DNA from: Helicobacter jaachi
GTDB lineage: Bacteria; Campylobacterota; Campylobacteria; Campylobacterales; Helicobacteraceae
Length of the DNA stretch: 64,000 nt
Assembly: GCF_000763135.2 (NCBI RefSeq)
Contig: NZ_JRPR02000001.1
Coordinates: 372,001-436,000, forward strand
Reading direction: 5' to 3'
Below are positions 8,426 to 16,966 of the stretch, one piece after another. Every line of letters begins with the position of its first letter. Position 1 is the stretch's first letter. A model generated the notes under the pieces. The model was not told the DNA's origin. It made no database searches and saw nothing but the letters and a program-made list of their open reading frames with translations. Made by a program: the position numbers and the translations under genes.

Positions 8426-9091
8426 CTAAATGCTGCATTTTTGCGCAATAGCCTGCACTGCCTGCAATGTATGCTCATACAGAGGTATGCCAAAAGCTTG
8501 CATATCCTCTTTTTTGCCAAAGCCACATAGCACGCCTATGGGATTAATCCCCGCTTCTTGTGCTGCTTGTATATCAAGGGGCGTGTCGCCTATCATGTAG
8601 ATTCTATCTTTGGGAATGTTTCGCGCTTGTTGAGGAAACTGCTGCAATGCCATTAAAATAGGCTGTGGGTGAGGCTTAGGGCTGCTTACAGATTCTATAC
8701 CGACAATGGTTTCAAAATACTCCCATACGCCTAATTTTTCTAACAGAATCTGCGAGAAATCTCCGCGCTTTGTGGTTACAATCCCAAGATATGCAAAATT
8801 ATAAGCCTCTATGATTGCCTCTTTTGCGTGGGTGAGCAAATGTGTGCCGCTCTCCATAAGCGCGCGGTAGTAGATTCTGTAGTGATTGACATATTTATCT
8901 ACATTGAAACTTGTTACATTATTTTGCAAAAACATATTCTCTAAAGTATGCCCGATACAAGCCTTTGTTTGCTCAAATGATGGCGGGGTTTGCCCCATTG
9001 CTTCATAGGCTTTGCAAAAGCTCTCATAAATGGCTTGCGTAGAATCTATAAGCGTGCCATCTAAATCAAAAAGCACAATGTGTTGTTTCAT
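8426..9091 (-). CDS. HAD-family phosphatase, phosphoglycolate phosphatase-like
   Basis: Start at 9091 (AAGGAT upstream) gives 221 residues beginning M-K-Q-H-I-V-L-F-D-L-D-G-T-L. The D-L-D-G-T motif I holds the nucleophile and acid/base aspartates, I-V-T-T-K-R is motif II (Thr then Lys), K-P-H-P is motif III and M-I-G-D-T-P-L-D is motif IV. A helical cap domain follows motif I. Together these mark a class I HAD phosphatase of the Gph/PGP group. The physiological substrate cannot be read from sequence. It is the first gene of the minus-strand run and is divergent from napA. Confidence 0.8.
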   Translation of the reverse strand: MKQHIVLFDLDGTLIDSTQAIYESFCKAYEAMGQTPPSFEQTKACIGHTLENMFLQNNVTSFNVDKYVNHYRIYYRALMESGTHLLTHAKEAIIEAYNFAYLGIVTTKRGDFSQILLEKLGVWEYFETIVGIESVSSPKPHPQPILMALQQFPQQARNIPKDRIYMIGDTPLDIQAAQEAGINPIGVLCGFGKKEDMQAFGIPLYEHTLQAVQAIAQKCSI

Positions 9092-9275
9092 ACATATCCT
9101 TGAAGTAGCACAGAATCTAAGAGCCATTATGGCAGATGTTTCTACATAATTGCACAATAGCGCCCCAACAATTTGGCAGATAAACTTTACAAAACACGCC
9201 GACAAAACATCGCTGCTTATATATTTTAAAGTATAAAGGCTTGGGGGTATAAAGACAATTTTTACTTAACTTGGA

Positions 9276-9289
9276 TTGATTTTTATCAA
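9276..9289 (+). promoter_or_regulatory. FNR-type box upstream of napA
   Basis: TTGAT-TTTT-ATCAA is a perfect match to the FNR consensus TTGAT-N4-ATCAA. Its centre lies about 41 bp before the transcription start expected from a TATAGA -10 element at 9311-9316, the class II activator position. It stands 67 bp before the napA ATG. A Crp/Fnr-family activator for anaerobic nap expression is inferred. Confidence 0.7.
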
Positions 9290-9310
9290 AACGCCAAAAT
9301 GAGAATTAAT

Positions 9311-9316
9311 TATAGA
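9311..9316 (+). promoter_or_regulatory. Predicted -10 element of napA
   Basis: TATAGA, with no recognisable -35, sits at the spacing expected for an FNR-dependent promoter relative to the box at 9276-9289. It is part of a TATAGAATCT word. A strong ribosome site, AAGGAGG (9344-9350), precedes the napA ATG. Confidence 0.45.
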
Positions 9317-9355
9317 ATCTACAGCGTTTTAGCGCTACAACTTTAAGGAGGTTTT

Positions 9356-12169
9356 ATGACAAGCAAGATTGAAAAAAGCAAATCCGCACTTTCGCGCCGA
9401 GATTTTATCAAAAGCGCAGCCGCCGCTTCAGCAGCAGCAAGCGTGGGATTAAGCGTTCCAAGCGTGATGAGCGCAGAAGCGCAAAATGCTCAAAAGCTTT
9501 GGAAGTGGGATAAATCAGTGTGTAGATTCTGTGGGACGGGCTGTGGCATTATGGTAGCCACGCAAAAAGATAGTAATGGGCATGCCAAAATCGTAGCCGT
9601 GAAAGGCGACCCAGAAGCTCCTGTAAATCGTGGCTTAAACTGCATTAAGGGGTATTTTTGCGCCAAAATTATGTATGGCGCAGATAGGCTTACCCAACCA
9701 CTTTTGCGCGTAAATAGCAAGGGCGAGTTTGATAAAAAGGGCAAGTTCGCGCCTGTGAGCTGGAAAAGGGCATTTGATGAGATGGAAAAGCAATTTAAAA
9801 AAGCTTACAATGAGCTAGGACCAACGGGCATAGCCGTATTTGGCTCTGGGCAATACACTATCCCTGAAGGATTTGCAGCTGTTAAGCTTATTAAAGGCGG
9901 CTTTAGAAGCAATAACATCGACCCTAATGCGCGGCATTGTATGGCAAGCGCGGTTGTTGGCTTTATGGAGACTTTTGGTATTGATGAGCCAGCGGGCTGC
10001 TATGATGATATTGAGCTTACTGATACTTTTGTCACTTGGGGAGCAAATATGGCAGAAATGCACCCTGTGCTTTGGAGTCGCGTAACAGATAGAAAATTAA
10101 GCCATGATAAAATTAAAGTCATAAATCTCTCAACCTACACCAACCGCACCTCGGATTTAGCCGATATTGAGATTATTTTTAAACCTCACACAGATTTAGC
10201 CATTTGGAACTTTATTGCGCGCGAAATTGTGAAGCGCAATGCTATTGATAATGAGTTTGTGCAAGAAAATTGTGTCTTTAGCACAGGCTTTGTCAATATT
10301 GGCTATGGTATGAGAAATAATCCAAATCACCCCAAGTTTAAACCTCAAGAGCGCGATATTGTCGCTAAAGAGGTATCAAAAATTATGAGTGATGATGAGG
10401 GCGTAACGCTGCAATATCTAGGCATAAAAGCAGGCGATGAAATGAAAATGGACAAAGCAGGCGCTGCTGGTAATCACTGGGGCATTAGCTTTGAGGATTT
10501 TAAGAAGGGCTTAGAGCCTTATACGCTTGATTTTGTCGCAAAGCTTGCAAAGGGCAATCCTGATGAGGATTTGGAGTCTTTTAAGCAAAAATTACAGAAT
10601 CTAGCTGATTATTACATCGATAAAAATCGCAAGGTAGTGAGCTTTTGGACAATGGGTATGAACCAACACCAAAGAGGCACTTGGGTGAATGAGCAAAGCT
10701 ATATGGTGCATATGCTACTTGGCAAGCAGGCAAAGCCCGGCAATGGTGCATTTTCACTCACAGGGCAACCAAGTGCTTGCGGCACAGCGCGAGAAGTGGG
10801 GACATTTGCTCATAGATTACCCGCAGATATGGTAGTGGCAAATCCAAAACATCGTGAAGTTACTGAAAAAATATGGAATTTGCCCGCTGGCACATTAAAT
10901 GGCAAAATTGGCTCGCCTTATCTTAAAATTATGCGCGATTTAGAAGATGGCAAAATCAAATGGGCGTGGGTGCAGGTAAATAATCCATGGCAAAATACAG
11001 CCAATGCAAATCACTGGATTGCCGCAGCTAGAGAATTAGATAATTTTATCGTGGTGAGTGATTGCTATCCGGGCGTGAGTGCTAAAGTAGCGGATTTAAT
11101 CTTGCCTAGTGCTATGATTTATGAAAAATGGGGCGCGTATGGCAATGCGGAGAGACGCACGCAGCATTGGAAGCAACAAGTTGTAGCGCCCGGTGAGGCT
11201 ATGCCTGATATTTGGCAAATGATGGAATTTGCTAAGCGCTTTAAATTAAGCGAAGTATGGGGGAAAGAATATAGCGAACTTGGCTTAAAGCCTGTGTTAG
11301 AATCTGCTAAGGCTATGGGCTATAAAGCCGATGATACGCTCTATGATGTGCTGTATGCAAATAAAAGCGCAAAGGCTTTTAGTGCGCAAGATTCTGTATT
11401 GAAAGATGAGCTAAATACAGAGGTGTTTGGCGATTACCGCAATGTTACAGATGGCAGTGGAGAGACATTTAAGGGCTATGGATTTTTTATTCAAAAATAT
11501 TTGTGGGAGGAGTATCGTCAGTTTGGCTTAGGGCATGGACACGATTTGGCAGATTTTGATACCTATCATCAAGTAAGAGGTTTGCGCTGGCCTGTGGTGA
11601 ATGGCAAAGAAACACAATGGCGATTTAATGCAAAGTATGATTACTACGCCCAAAAATATGGCAATGGCAAGGCATTTGCATTCTATGGAAACAAAGGCAA
11701 AGATATGCCATCTGGTTCGCTTAATGCGCCTAGTGAAGCAAAAGTGAGCATTGATAATAAGGCAAAAATCTTTTTACGCCCTTATATGGACCCTTGCGAA
11801 ATGCCAAATGAGGAATATCCTATGTGGCTTTGCACAGGGCGTGTGCTGGAGCATTGGCATAGCGGGACAATGACTATGCGTGTGCCTGAACTTTATCGCG
11901 CTGTGCCTGAAGCGCTCTGCTATATGCACCCTGAAGATGCAAATGCGCATAGTTTTGCGCAAAATGATGTAGTTTGGGTAGAATCTAGGCGCGGAAAAGT
12001 TAAGGCTAAGCTTGATTTGCGTGGTAGAAATCGTCCGCCAAAAGGGCTTATTTATGTGCCTTGGTTTGATGAAAATGTATTTATTAATAAAGTTTGTTTA
12101 GATGCGACTTGTCCCATTTCTAAGCAGACAGATTTTAAAAAATGTGCCGTGAAAGTCTATAAAGCATAA
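9356..12169 (+). CDS. napA: Periplasmic nitrate reductase, catalytic subunit NapA
   Basis: 937 residues. A twin-arginine signal (S-R-R-D-F-I-K, residues 13-19, then an alanine-rich stretch) directs export of the folded protein. C-R-F-C-G-T-G-C with a following C-I-K-G binds one 4Fe-4S cluster. N-A-R-H-C-M-A-S-A supplies the cysteine that ligates molybdenum in the bis-MGD cofactor, and the C-terminal molydopterin-binding domain holds [11 protein letters not shown]. It reduces nitrate to nitrite using electrons from NapB. It is the first gene of napAGHBLD. Length matches Campylobacter and Wolinella NapA. Confidence 0.97.
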   Translation: MTSKIEKSKSALSRRDFIKSAAAASAAASVGLSVPSVMSAEAQNAQKLWKWDKSVCRFCGTGCGIMVATQKDSNGHAKIVAVKGDPEAPVNRGLNCIKGYFCAKIMYGADRLTQPLLRVNSKGEFDKKGKFAPVSWKRAFDEMEKQFKKAYNELGPTGIAVFGSGQYTIPEGFAAVKLIKGGFRSNNIDPNARHCMASAVVGFMETFGIDEPAGCYDDIELTDTFVTWGANMAEMHPVLWSRVTDRKLSHDKIKVINLSTYTNRTSDLADIEIIFKPHTDLAIWNFIAREIVKRNAIDNEFVQENCVFSTGFVNIGYGMRNNPNHPKFKPQERDIVAKEVSKIMSDDEGVTLQYLGIKAGDEMKMDKAGAAGNHWGISFEDFKKGLEPYTLDFVAKLAKGNPDEDLESFKQKLQNLADYYIDKNRKVVSFWTMGMNQHQRGTWVNEQSYMVHMLLGKQAKPGNGAFSLTGQPSACGTAREVGTFAHRLPADMVVANPKHREVTEKIWNLPAGTLNGKIGSPYLKIMRDLEDGKIKWAWVQVNNPWQNTANANHWIAAARELDNFIVVSDCYPGVSAKVADLILPSAMIYEKWGAYGNAERRTQHWKQQVVAPGEAMPDIWQMMEFAKRFKLSEVWGKEYSELGLKPVLESAKAMGYKADDTLYDVLYANKSAKAFSAQDSVLKDELNTEVFGDYRNVTDGSGETFKGYGFFIQKYLWEEYRQFGLGHGHDLADFDTYHQVRGLRWPVVNGKETQWRFNAKYDYYAQKYGNGKAFAFYGNKGKDMPSGSLNAPSEAKVSIDNKAKIFLRPYMDPCEMPNEEYPMWLCTGRVLEHWHSGTMTMRVPELYRAVPEALCYMHPEDANAHSFAQNDVVWVESRRGKVKAKLDLRGRNRPPKGLIYVPWFDENVFINKVCLDATCPISKQTDFKKCAVKVYKA

Positions 12170-12178
12170 GGATAATAT

Positions 12179-13015
12179 GTGTCACATAAAATACCGACAT
12201 TGTTTAACCCACAAAGGCGCGAAGCATTAGTAAAAATAGGGCAGAACGCAGGCTTTGCTCTCTTTGGCGCGCTTATTTGGGGGGCTTATATCAATGTGGC
12301 AAAAGCAGGCAATGCAAATATTTTGCGTCCACCTGGGGCGAGTAAAAATGATGCGGAGTTTATCGCTAGCTGCATTAAATGCGGTCTTTGCGTGGAGGCT
12401 TGCCCATTTTATACGCTAAAGCTTGCTACACCAAATGATGACACAGTCATTGGCACACCTTTTTTTGAAGCGCGCAAAGTGCCTTGCTATATGTGCAGGG
12501 ATATTCCTTGCGCGGCGGCTTGCCCTACGAATGCACTTGATTTAAAGCGATTGTATCAGCCTAAAAAGCACGAAGAGGGCGTAAATTACACGCAAGCAGA
12601 TATTAATAATGCCACAATGGGCGTGGCTGTGGTAGATTCTAAACATTGCATCGCGTATGCTGGGATTCAGTGTGATGCGTGCTATCGCGCTTGCCCACTT
12701 TTAGATAAGGCTATTAAGCTTGAGTATAAGCGTAATGAGCGCACAGGCAAACATGGCTTTTTGCTCCCTGTGGTGGATAGTGATTACTGCACGGGCTGCG
12801 GTATGTGCGAAAAGGCTTGCGTGACAGAACTTCCTACGATTATTGTCTTGCCGCGTAGTGTGGCGCTAGGCAAAATGGGGACAAACTACATTAAAGGTTG
12901 GGATAAAAGTGATGAATCTCGCCTTTTTGAGGTTAAAGATTCTCAACAAAAGCCGCAAAATACACCAGCAAGCGGTGGCTTAGATTATCTTAATAACTCA
13001 TTAGAGGATTTATGA
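12179..13015 (+). CDS. napG: Ferredoxin-type protein NapG
   Basis: 278 residues. Four 4Fe-4S cysteine sets are seen: C-I-K-C-G-L-C-V-E-A-C-P, C-Y-M-C-R-D-I-P-C-A-A-A-C-P, C-D-A-C-Y-R-A-C-P and C-T-G-C-G-M-C-E-K-A-C. An N-terminal R-R-E-A-L-V-K-I-G followed by a hydrophobic stretch suggests Tat export. NapG passes electrons from the quinol-oxidising NapH toward NapAB. The start is GTG at 12179 with AAGGAT five bases before it; the overlapping ATG at 12177 is out of frame. The stop overlaps napH by 4 bp. Confidence 0.94.
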   Translation: MSHKIPTLFNPQRREALVKIGQNAGFALFGALIWGAYINVAKAGNANILRPPGASKNDAEFIASCIKCGLCVEACPFYTLKLATPNDDTVIGTPFFEARKVPCYMCRDIPCAAACPTNALDLKRLYQPKKHEEGVNYTQADINNATMGVAVVDSKHCIAYAGIQCDACYRACPLLDKAIKLEYKRNERTGKHGFLLPVVDSDYCTGCGMCEKACVTELPTIIVLPRSVALGKMGTNYIKGWDKSDESRLFEVKDSQQKPQNTPASGGLDYLNNSLEDL

Positions 13016-13938
13016 TGAGAAAGATGAAATATCTTCTTTTGAGACGCTTTTGCCAGTTTGCTATTCTTATTTTGTTTGTGCTAGGGAATTATTCTATCGC
13101 TACATTTAAAAATGTGCAAAATGTGGAGGAAATAGGCATTTTTGGTGGTGATATAGAATCTTACATCGGTGATTCTAGCTCTGTTTTGGCTAAAACACCA
13201 AGTGCGATAAGTAGCATTGTGCAAGGGAATTTAAGCTATTCAAAGTGGTTTAATGGGCTTTTTAGCCTAGCAGACCCGCTAGGTGCGTTGCAAATTTTTC
13301 TAGCCGGAGGTGGATTAGCCCTTGATGTGCTTTTGGGCGTGGCGCTTGTAGTAATTATTTATGGTGTGTTTTTGGGTAGGGCGTATTGCGCGTATGTGTG
13401 TCCTATTAATTTAGTTACAGATTTGGCTAGTTTTTTGCGCACAAAACTAGGCTTAAACCGCGCCCCGCGTAAGCTGTTTTTCTCGCGCTTAACGCGATTT
13501 GTGATTTTAGCTTTGGGCTTAGCGCTAAGTGCTATCTTTAGTGTGGCAGCCTTTGAGCTACTTAGCCCTATTTCTATGCTGCATCGTGGCGTAGTTTTTG
13601 GTATGGGATTTGGTGTATTTGCTATTGTGGCGGTGTTTTTATTTGATTTATTTATGGTGAAAAATGGCTTTTGTGGGCATATTTGTCCGCTAGGTGCGAT
13701 GTATTCGCTTATAGGGAAATTTGCACTTTTGCGCGTTTCTCATAATGTAGCAAATTGCACAAAATGTATGCAATGTGTGCAGATTTGCCCAGAACCAGAG
13801 GTGTTAAAGCCTATTGGCAAGGAAAGTGGCGCGTTTAAGACGATGACTTGTTTGCGCTGTGGGAGATGTATTGAGGCGTGCGATGATAATGCACTAACAT
13901 TTAGTATCTTAAATTTGACACTTAAGGAGAGAAAATGA
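13012..13938 (+). CDS. napH: Quinol dehydrogenase membrane component NapH
   Basis: 308 residues with four to five membrane helices. Two cytoplasmic loops hold the C-x3-C-P type motifs of this family (Y-C-A-Y-V-C-P and F-C-G-H-I-C-P). The C-terminus carries two 4Fe-4S sets (C-T-K-C-M-Q-C-V-Q-I-C-P and C-L-R-C-G-R-C-I-E-A-C). NapGH oxidises menaquinol for nitrate reduction, replacing NapC, which is absent from this operon. Start ATG overlaps napG and the stop overlaps napB by 4 bp, so translation is probably coupled. Confidence 0.94.
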   Translation: MMRKMKYLLLRRFCQFAILILFVLGNYSIATFKNVQNVEEIGIFGGDIESYIGDSSSVLAKTPSAISSIVQGNLSYSKWFNGLFSLADPLGALQIFLAGGGLALDVLLGVALVVIIYGVFLGRAYCAYVCPINLVTDLASFLRTKLGLNRAPRKLFFSRLTRFVILALGLALSAIFSVAAFELLSPISMLHRGVVFGMGFGVFAIVAVFLFDLFMVKNGFCGHICPLGAMYSLIGKFALLRVSHNVANCTKCMQCVQICPEPEVLKPIGKESGAFKTMTCLRCGRCIEACDDNALTFSILNLTLKERK

Positions 13939-14468
13939 AAAAATACGCTAGAGGTTTGATGATTGGCTTGCTTGGGTTAGCATTGTTTGCTTGTTCAGAT
14001 TCTAAATCTGCAAAAGAGGAGGTAGCAGATACGGATATTGGGATAAGAAAGGTAGATTTAGAAGATGAAAAAGATGTGAAATTGCTGCAGTATGAGTATC
14101 CTACCGCATCAGCAGGCGAAAGCACTAGAATTGAGCGCTCTTATGAGAATGCCCCGCCCATGATACCGCACAATATTGATGATATGCTGCCTATTACAGC
14201 GGATAATAATCAATGCTTAGCCTGCCATGACCCCGCTATTGCAGCAGACATTGGGGCAATTCCTGTGCCTGCTTCGCATACTTATGATTTGCGCACAGAT
14301 AAGAAATTAAATGAAGTGGCTCATGCGCGCTTTAACTGCGTGCTATGCCACACGCCTCAAGCCAATGTAGCTCCAGCTATTGCCAATACTTTTTCGCCCA
14401 CTTTCCGCACACAAGATGGCAAGAGCGCTTCAAATTTGCTTGATGTGCTTAATGAAGGTGTGAAATAG
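13935..14468 (+). CDS. napB: Diheme cytochrome c NapB, with a lipobox-like signal
   Basis: 177 residues. Two heme c motifs, C-L-A-C-H and C-V-L-C-H, and the spacing between them match NapB, the small subunit that passes electrons to NapA. The signal peptide ends in L-A-L-F-A-C-S, which looks like a lipoprotein cleavage site rather than a plain signal peptide; if used, NapB would be lipid-anchored. The mature N-terminus is rich in charged residues before the family core starts near residue 60. The start overlaps napH by 4 bp. Confidence 0.94.
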   Translation: MKKYARGLMIGLLGLALFACSDSKSAKEEVADTDIGIRKVDLEDEKDVKLLQYEYPTASAGESTRIERSYENAPPMIPHNIDDMLPITADNNQCLACHDPAIAADIGAIPVPASHTYDLRTDKKLNEVAHARFNCVLCHTPQANVAPAIANTFSPTFRTQDGKSASNLLDVLNEGVK

Positions 14469-15512
14469 TTGCTGCACGCGTATTGGCACACATTAAAAAT
14501 CTTATGTTTTATATGCGCTCTAAGCCCATTTTTGGGGGCGCAAGATGTTGTAGCGCAAAATATAGAATCTACTAGCATTTATGCTAAAGATGCGCAAGTT
14601 ATCCATATAGACGCCATTCTTACGCATATTAGTTTATTTGATGATAAGATTTTTGCAGGCAATGCAGAGGGTGGCATAGATATTTTTACACTCAATAGTG
14701 CCGAGCACGCGCGCAAAGTTGCTAGTATCAATTTACCTTTAATTGAGGATTATTTTGGGAATAAACACCCCTCGCGTGTGTATGATGTGGCTACTTTTGA
14801 TGGTAAGGAGCTATTTATCCTATGTGAGGCTTCACTAGGCAAAAGGCAGATTCTAAAGCTTAATCTTAAGGATACTAAAAATGTGCAAGTTGTTTTGACC
14901 ACCACAAGCGCGCCTAAGCGTATGCGCACAGCGGGTAAAGATAGGCTTGTTTTGGGATTTTTAAGTAATGAAATTAAGCTTTATGATTTAAATAAACAAA
15001 CCTTTCTCTACACTGCGCATGCAAGTGTGGCGCGATTTTCGGACTTATGCGTGAATATGCCCTATATTTTTAGCACTGATGAATCTGGCATTGTGAATGT
15101 ATTCAATGCAGAAAGTGGTGCTTTATTGCAAAGACTTGCGATAAATAAAGACAATAACTATCAAGTAGTATCTGCTAAGCACACCATTTTAACCGCTGGC
15201 GTGGATAAACAAATGGCAATTTTTACCTTTGCAGATTCTAAAAAACAAGATACAATAGGTTTTACCCTGCAGCGTGCCACAAGCTTAAGGAGTGAATTTC
15301 TCATCTATGCGGTGGGGATTTCGCCACAAGCGCAGTGGGCGGCTTTTACAAAAAATGAGCAAAATGATATAAGCCTTGTAAGACTTGATAATATGCAAGA
15401 GTATTTTGTGCTTAAAGGCTCTAGCTCGCTTGTAAATACACTGCTGTTTTATGATGAGCATACACTCATTTCGGGCAATGATGATAAGAGTTTTGTGATT
15501 TGGCGATTTTAA
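14469..15512 (+). CDS. napL: NapL, WD40-like periplasmic protein of the nap operon
   Basis: 347 residues with an N-terminal signal peptide ending near F-L-G-A-Q. The mature protein shows repeated beta-propeller blades, such as F-D-D-K-I-F-A-G-N-A-E-G-G-I-D-I-F and Y-D-E-H-T-L-I-S-G-N-D-D-K-S-F-V-I-W. Its place between napB and napD matches napL of Campylobacter and Wolinella, where it supports but is not strictly needed for nitrate reduction. It starts directly after the napB stop, with TTG (TAG-TTG), a weak start. No ribosome site is clear, so coupling to napB is likely. Confidence 0.85.
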   Translation: MLHAYWHTLKILCFICALSPFLGAQDVVAQNIESTSIYAKDAQVIHIDAILTHISLFDDKIFAGNAEGGIDIFTLNSAEHARKVASINLPLIEDYFGNKHPSRVYDVATFDGKELFILCEASLGKRQILKLNLKDTKNVQVVLTTTSAPKRMRTAGKDRLVLGFLSNEIKLYDLNKQTFLYTAHASVARFSDLCVNMPYIFSTDESGIVNVFNAESGALLQRLAINKDNNYQVVSAKHTILTAGVDKQMAIFTFADSKKQDTIGFTLQRATSLRSEFLIYAVGISPQAQWAAFTKNEQNDISLVRLDNMQEYFVLKGSSSLVNTLLFYDEHTLISGNDDKSFVIWRF

Positions 15513-15528
15513 CTTAAGGAGTTAGGAT

Positions 15529-15897
15529 ATGAATATTTCAAGCATTGTGGTAAAGACTACACAAGCGGCATTTGATGATGTGGAGCGCGCGATTATGGGT
15601 TTGCAGGGCTGTGAAATTTACCTTAAAGATAGAGAATCTAGCCATATTATTGTAGTGATTGAAGCAGCCAATGCAGGCGAAGAAATGGCGTTAAATAAAT
15701 ATTTAGAGACTCTAGAGGGTGTCATGAGTGCTAATATGCACTACACTTATCAGGAAAATGAGCTAAATGCGCAGCTAAGGGCTATGCAAGATGGTGGATA
15801 TGAATTTTTGAATGATGATTCTATCCCAGCTGAACATATCGCATATTCTGGCTCTATTGCGCACATTATGGCAGAAAGCCTAAAGCATAAACACTAA
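15529..15897 (+). CDS. napD: NapD chaperone for NapA
   Basis: 122 residues with the ferredoxin-like fold pattern of NapD: an N-terminal strand I-S-S-I-V-V-K-T, a helix, G-C-E-I-Y, and I-I-V-V-I-E-A. NapD binds the NapA Tat signal peptide and guards it until the molybdenum cofactor is loaded. AAGGAG precedes the ATG. A C-terminal tail of about 30 residues extends past the usual domain, ending in H-K-H. Confidence 0.9.
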   Translation: MNISSIVVKTTQAAFDDVERAIMGLQGCEIYLKDRESSHIIVVIEAANAGEEMALNKYLETLEGVMSANMHYTYQENELNAQLRAMQDGGYEFLNDDSIPAEHIAYSGSIAHIMAESLKHKH

Positions 15898-15906
15898 GGA
15901 GCAAAG

Positions 15907-16509
15907 ATGAGATGTCTTTTATTGTGCGTGTGTATGCTGTGTGGCTTAAGCTATGGGAATGAAAAGAATGTGCAAAGCGGGGATTTGGTCTTTGTGCATG
16001 CAGCAGATTCTGTATTTGATGATGCCATTGTGGCAGCCACGCAAAAAAAGATGACAAACTACACGCATGTGGGCATTATCGAAGTGGATAAACATAGAAT
16101 CTATGTGCTAGAAGCCCACCCGCAAAAAGGCGTAGTAAGGAGCGAATGGAGCGATTTTAAGGCAGAAAATCCCTCTTATGATGTGATGCGATTAAAGCAG
16201 CCTCAAGATATAAATACCATTATTCGCAGGGCAAAGACATTTTTAGGGCAGCCTTATGATGATTATTATGGCGTGAATAATGGCAGAATGTATTGCAGCG
16301 AGCTGGTGTATGAATCCTATCTTGATAAGCAGGGCAGGCATATTTTTGAGGCAAAGCCTATGAATTTTTACGCGCCCGATGGCTCATTGCCCAAATATTG
16401 GCAAGATTTATTTGCCAAACTTGGAGAAAGCGTGCCACAAGGAGAGCTAGGCACAAATCCAAACGATATGTCCCAATCTAGCGCACTTGTAATGCTTAAA
16501 AAAGATTGA
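15907..16509 (+). CDS. YiiX/YebB-like NlpC/P60-fold cysteine hydrolase
   Basis: 200 residues with a signal peptide (cut near S-Y-G-N). The circularly permuted papain-like domain shows Y-T-H-V-G-I with the catalytic histidine (about residue 51) and M-Y-C-S-E-L-V-Y with the catalytic cysteine (about residue 130). G-D-L-V-F near the mature N-terminus is also typical. Members hydrolyse amide bonds in peptidoglycan or lipids; the substrate here is unknown. AAGGAG lies upstream, 10 bp after napD. Whether it belongs functionally to nap or is only co-transcribed is open. Confidence 0.75.
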   Translation: MRCLLLCVCMLCGLSYGNEKNVQSGDLVFVHAADSVFDDAIVAATQKKMTNYTHVGIIEVDKHRIYVLEAHPQKGVVRSEWSDFKAENPSYDVMRLKQPQDINTIIRRAKTFLGQPYDDYYGVNNGRMYCSELVYESYLDKQGRHIFEAKPMNFYAPDGSLPKYWQDLFAKLGESVPQGELGTNPNDMSQSSALVMLKKD

Positions 16510-16528
16510 GCATTGCTAGTGGCATTTA

Positions 16529-16659
16529 TAGAATCTAACCTCAAAAACTAAGTTGATAGATGCGTAAGCAGCTATAACTTTATCCTTTAGGCGCAAATGT
16601 GAGCTTTGCTTGCATTTGTAAGACCGCACCGCGCGTAAGCGCAACAAGTGCGGACATGA
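16529..16659. repeat. Tandem intergenic repeat, unit 1 (131 bp)
   Basis: The unit opens with TAGAATCTAACC and closes with GTGCGGACATGA. It contains two internal inverted repeats: GCAAATG pairing with CATTTG, and CCGCAC pairing with GTGCGG. It differs from unit 2 at a few scattered positions. No supported gene lies within it. Confidence 0.85.
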
Positions 16660-16790
16660 TAGAATCTAACCTCAAAAACCAAGTTGATAGATGCGTAAGC
16701 AGCTATAACTTTATACTTTAGGCGCAAATGTGAGCTTTGCTCATATTTGTAAGACCGCACCGCGCGTAAGCGCAACAAGTGCGGACATGA
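16660..16790. repeat. Tandem intergenic repeat, unit 2 (131 bp)
   Basis: Same length and boundaries as unit 1, abutting it without a spacer. The main differences are small substitutions, for example in the segment before CATATTTGTAAGACC. The terminal inverted repeat CCGCAC/GTGCGG is conserved. Confidence 0.85.
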
Positions 16791-16927
16791 TAGAATCTAA
16801 CCTCAAAAACCAAGTTGATAGATGCGTAAGCAGCTATAACTTTATACTTTAGGCGCAAATGTGAGCTTTGCTTGCATTTGCAAGATGCGCGCGGCTTTTT
16901 GTCAAAAAAGCAACAGCGCGGACATGA
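16791..16927. repeat. Tandem intergenic repeat, unit 3 (137 bp, variant tail)
   Basis: The first 90 bp match units 1 and 2. The tail is different: GATGCGCGCGG, CTTTTTG and CAAAAAAG, then AACAGCGCGG, so the tail still folds into a hairpin with GC-rich ends. The copy at 23983-24120 carries this same tail, so two unit subtypes exist. A final TAGAATCTA starts a fourth, aborted unit. Confidence 0.85.
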
Positions 16928-16949
16928 TAGAATCTAACCTAGATTCTAT
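16927..16949. terminator. AGATTCTA-pair hairpin at a convergent gene junction
   Basis: ATAGAATCTA and TAGATTCTAT form a perfect 10-bp stem with a 3-nt loop. It lies 17 bp beyond the stop of the minus-strand YgjP-like gene, at the end of the tandem repeats, between convergent genes. No strong T tract follows. Terminator function is inferred. Confidence 0.5.
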
Positions 16950-16966
16950 AAATTGGGCTACACGCT

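Larger units (their letters stand above)
16510..16966. other. Non-coding stretch between YiiX-like and YgjP-like genes
   Basis: 457 bp hold only the three tandem repeat units and the facing AGATTCTA hairpin. Short open frames on the minus strand recur with each unit and look like by-products of the repeats. Confidence 0.75.

Noticed and set aside
16587-16778. Small minus-strand ORFs inside the tandem repeats and at 23909-24133, with similar predicted peptides
   Set aside because: They arise because the repeat is conserved. They lack ribosome sites, cross unit borders and end at different places. The repeats themselves are the feature.
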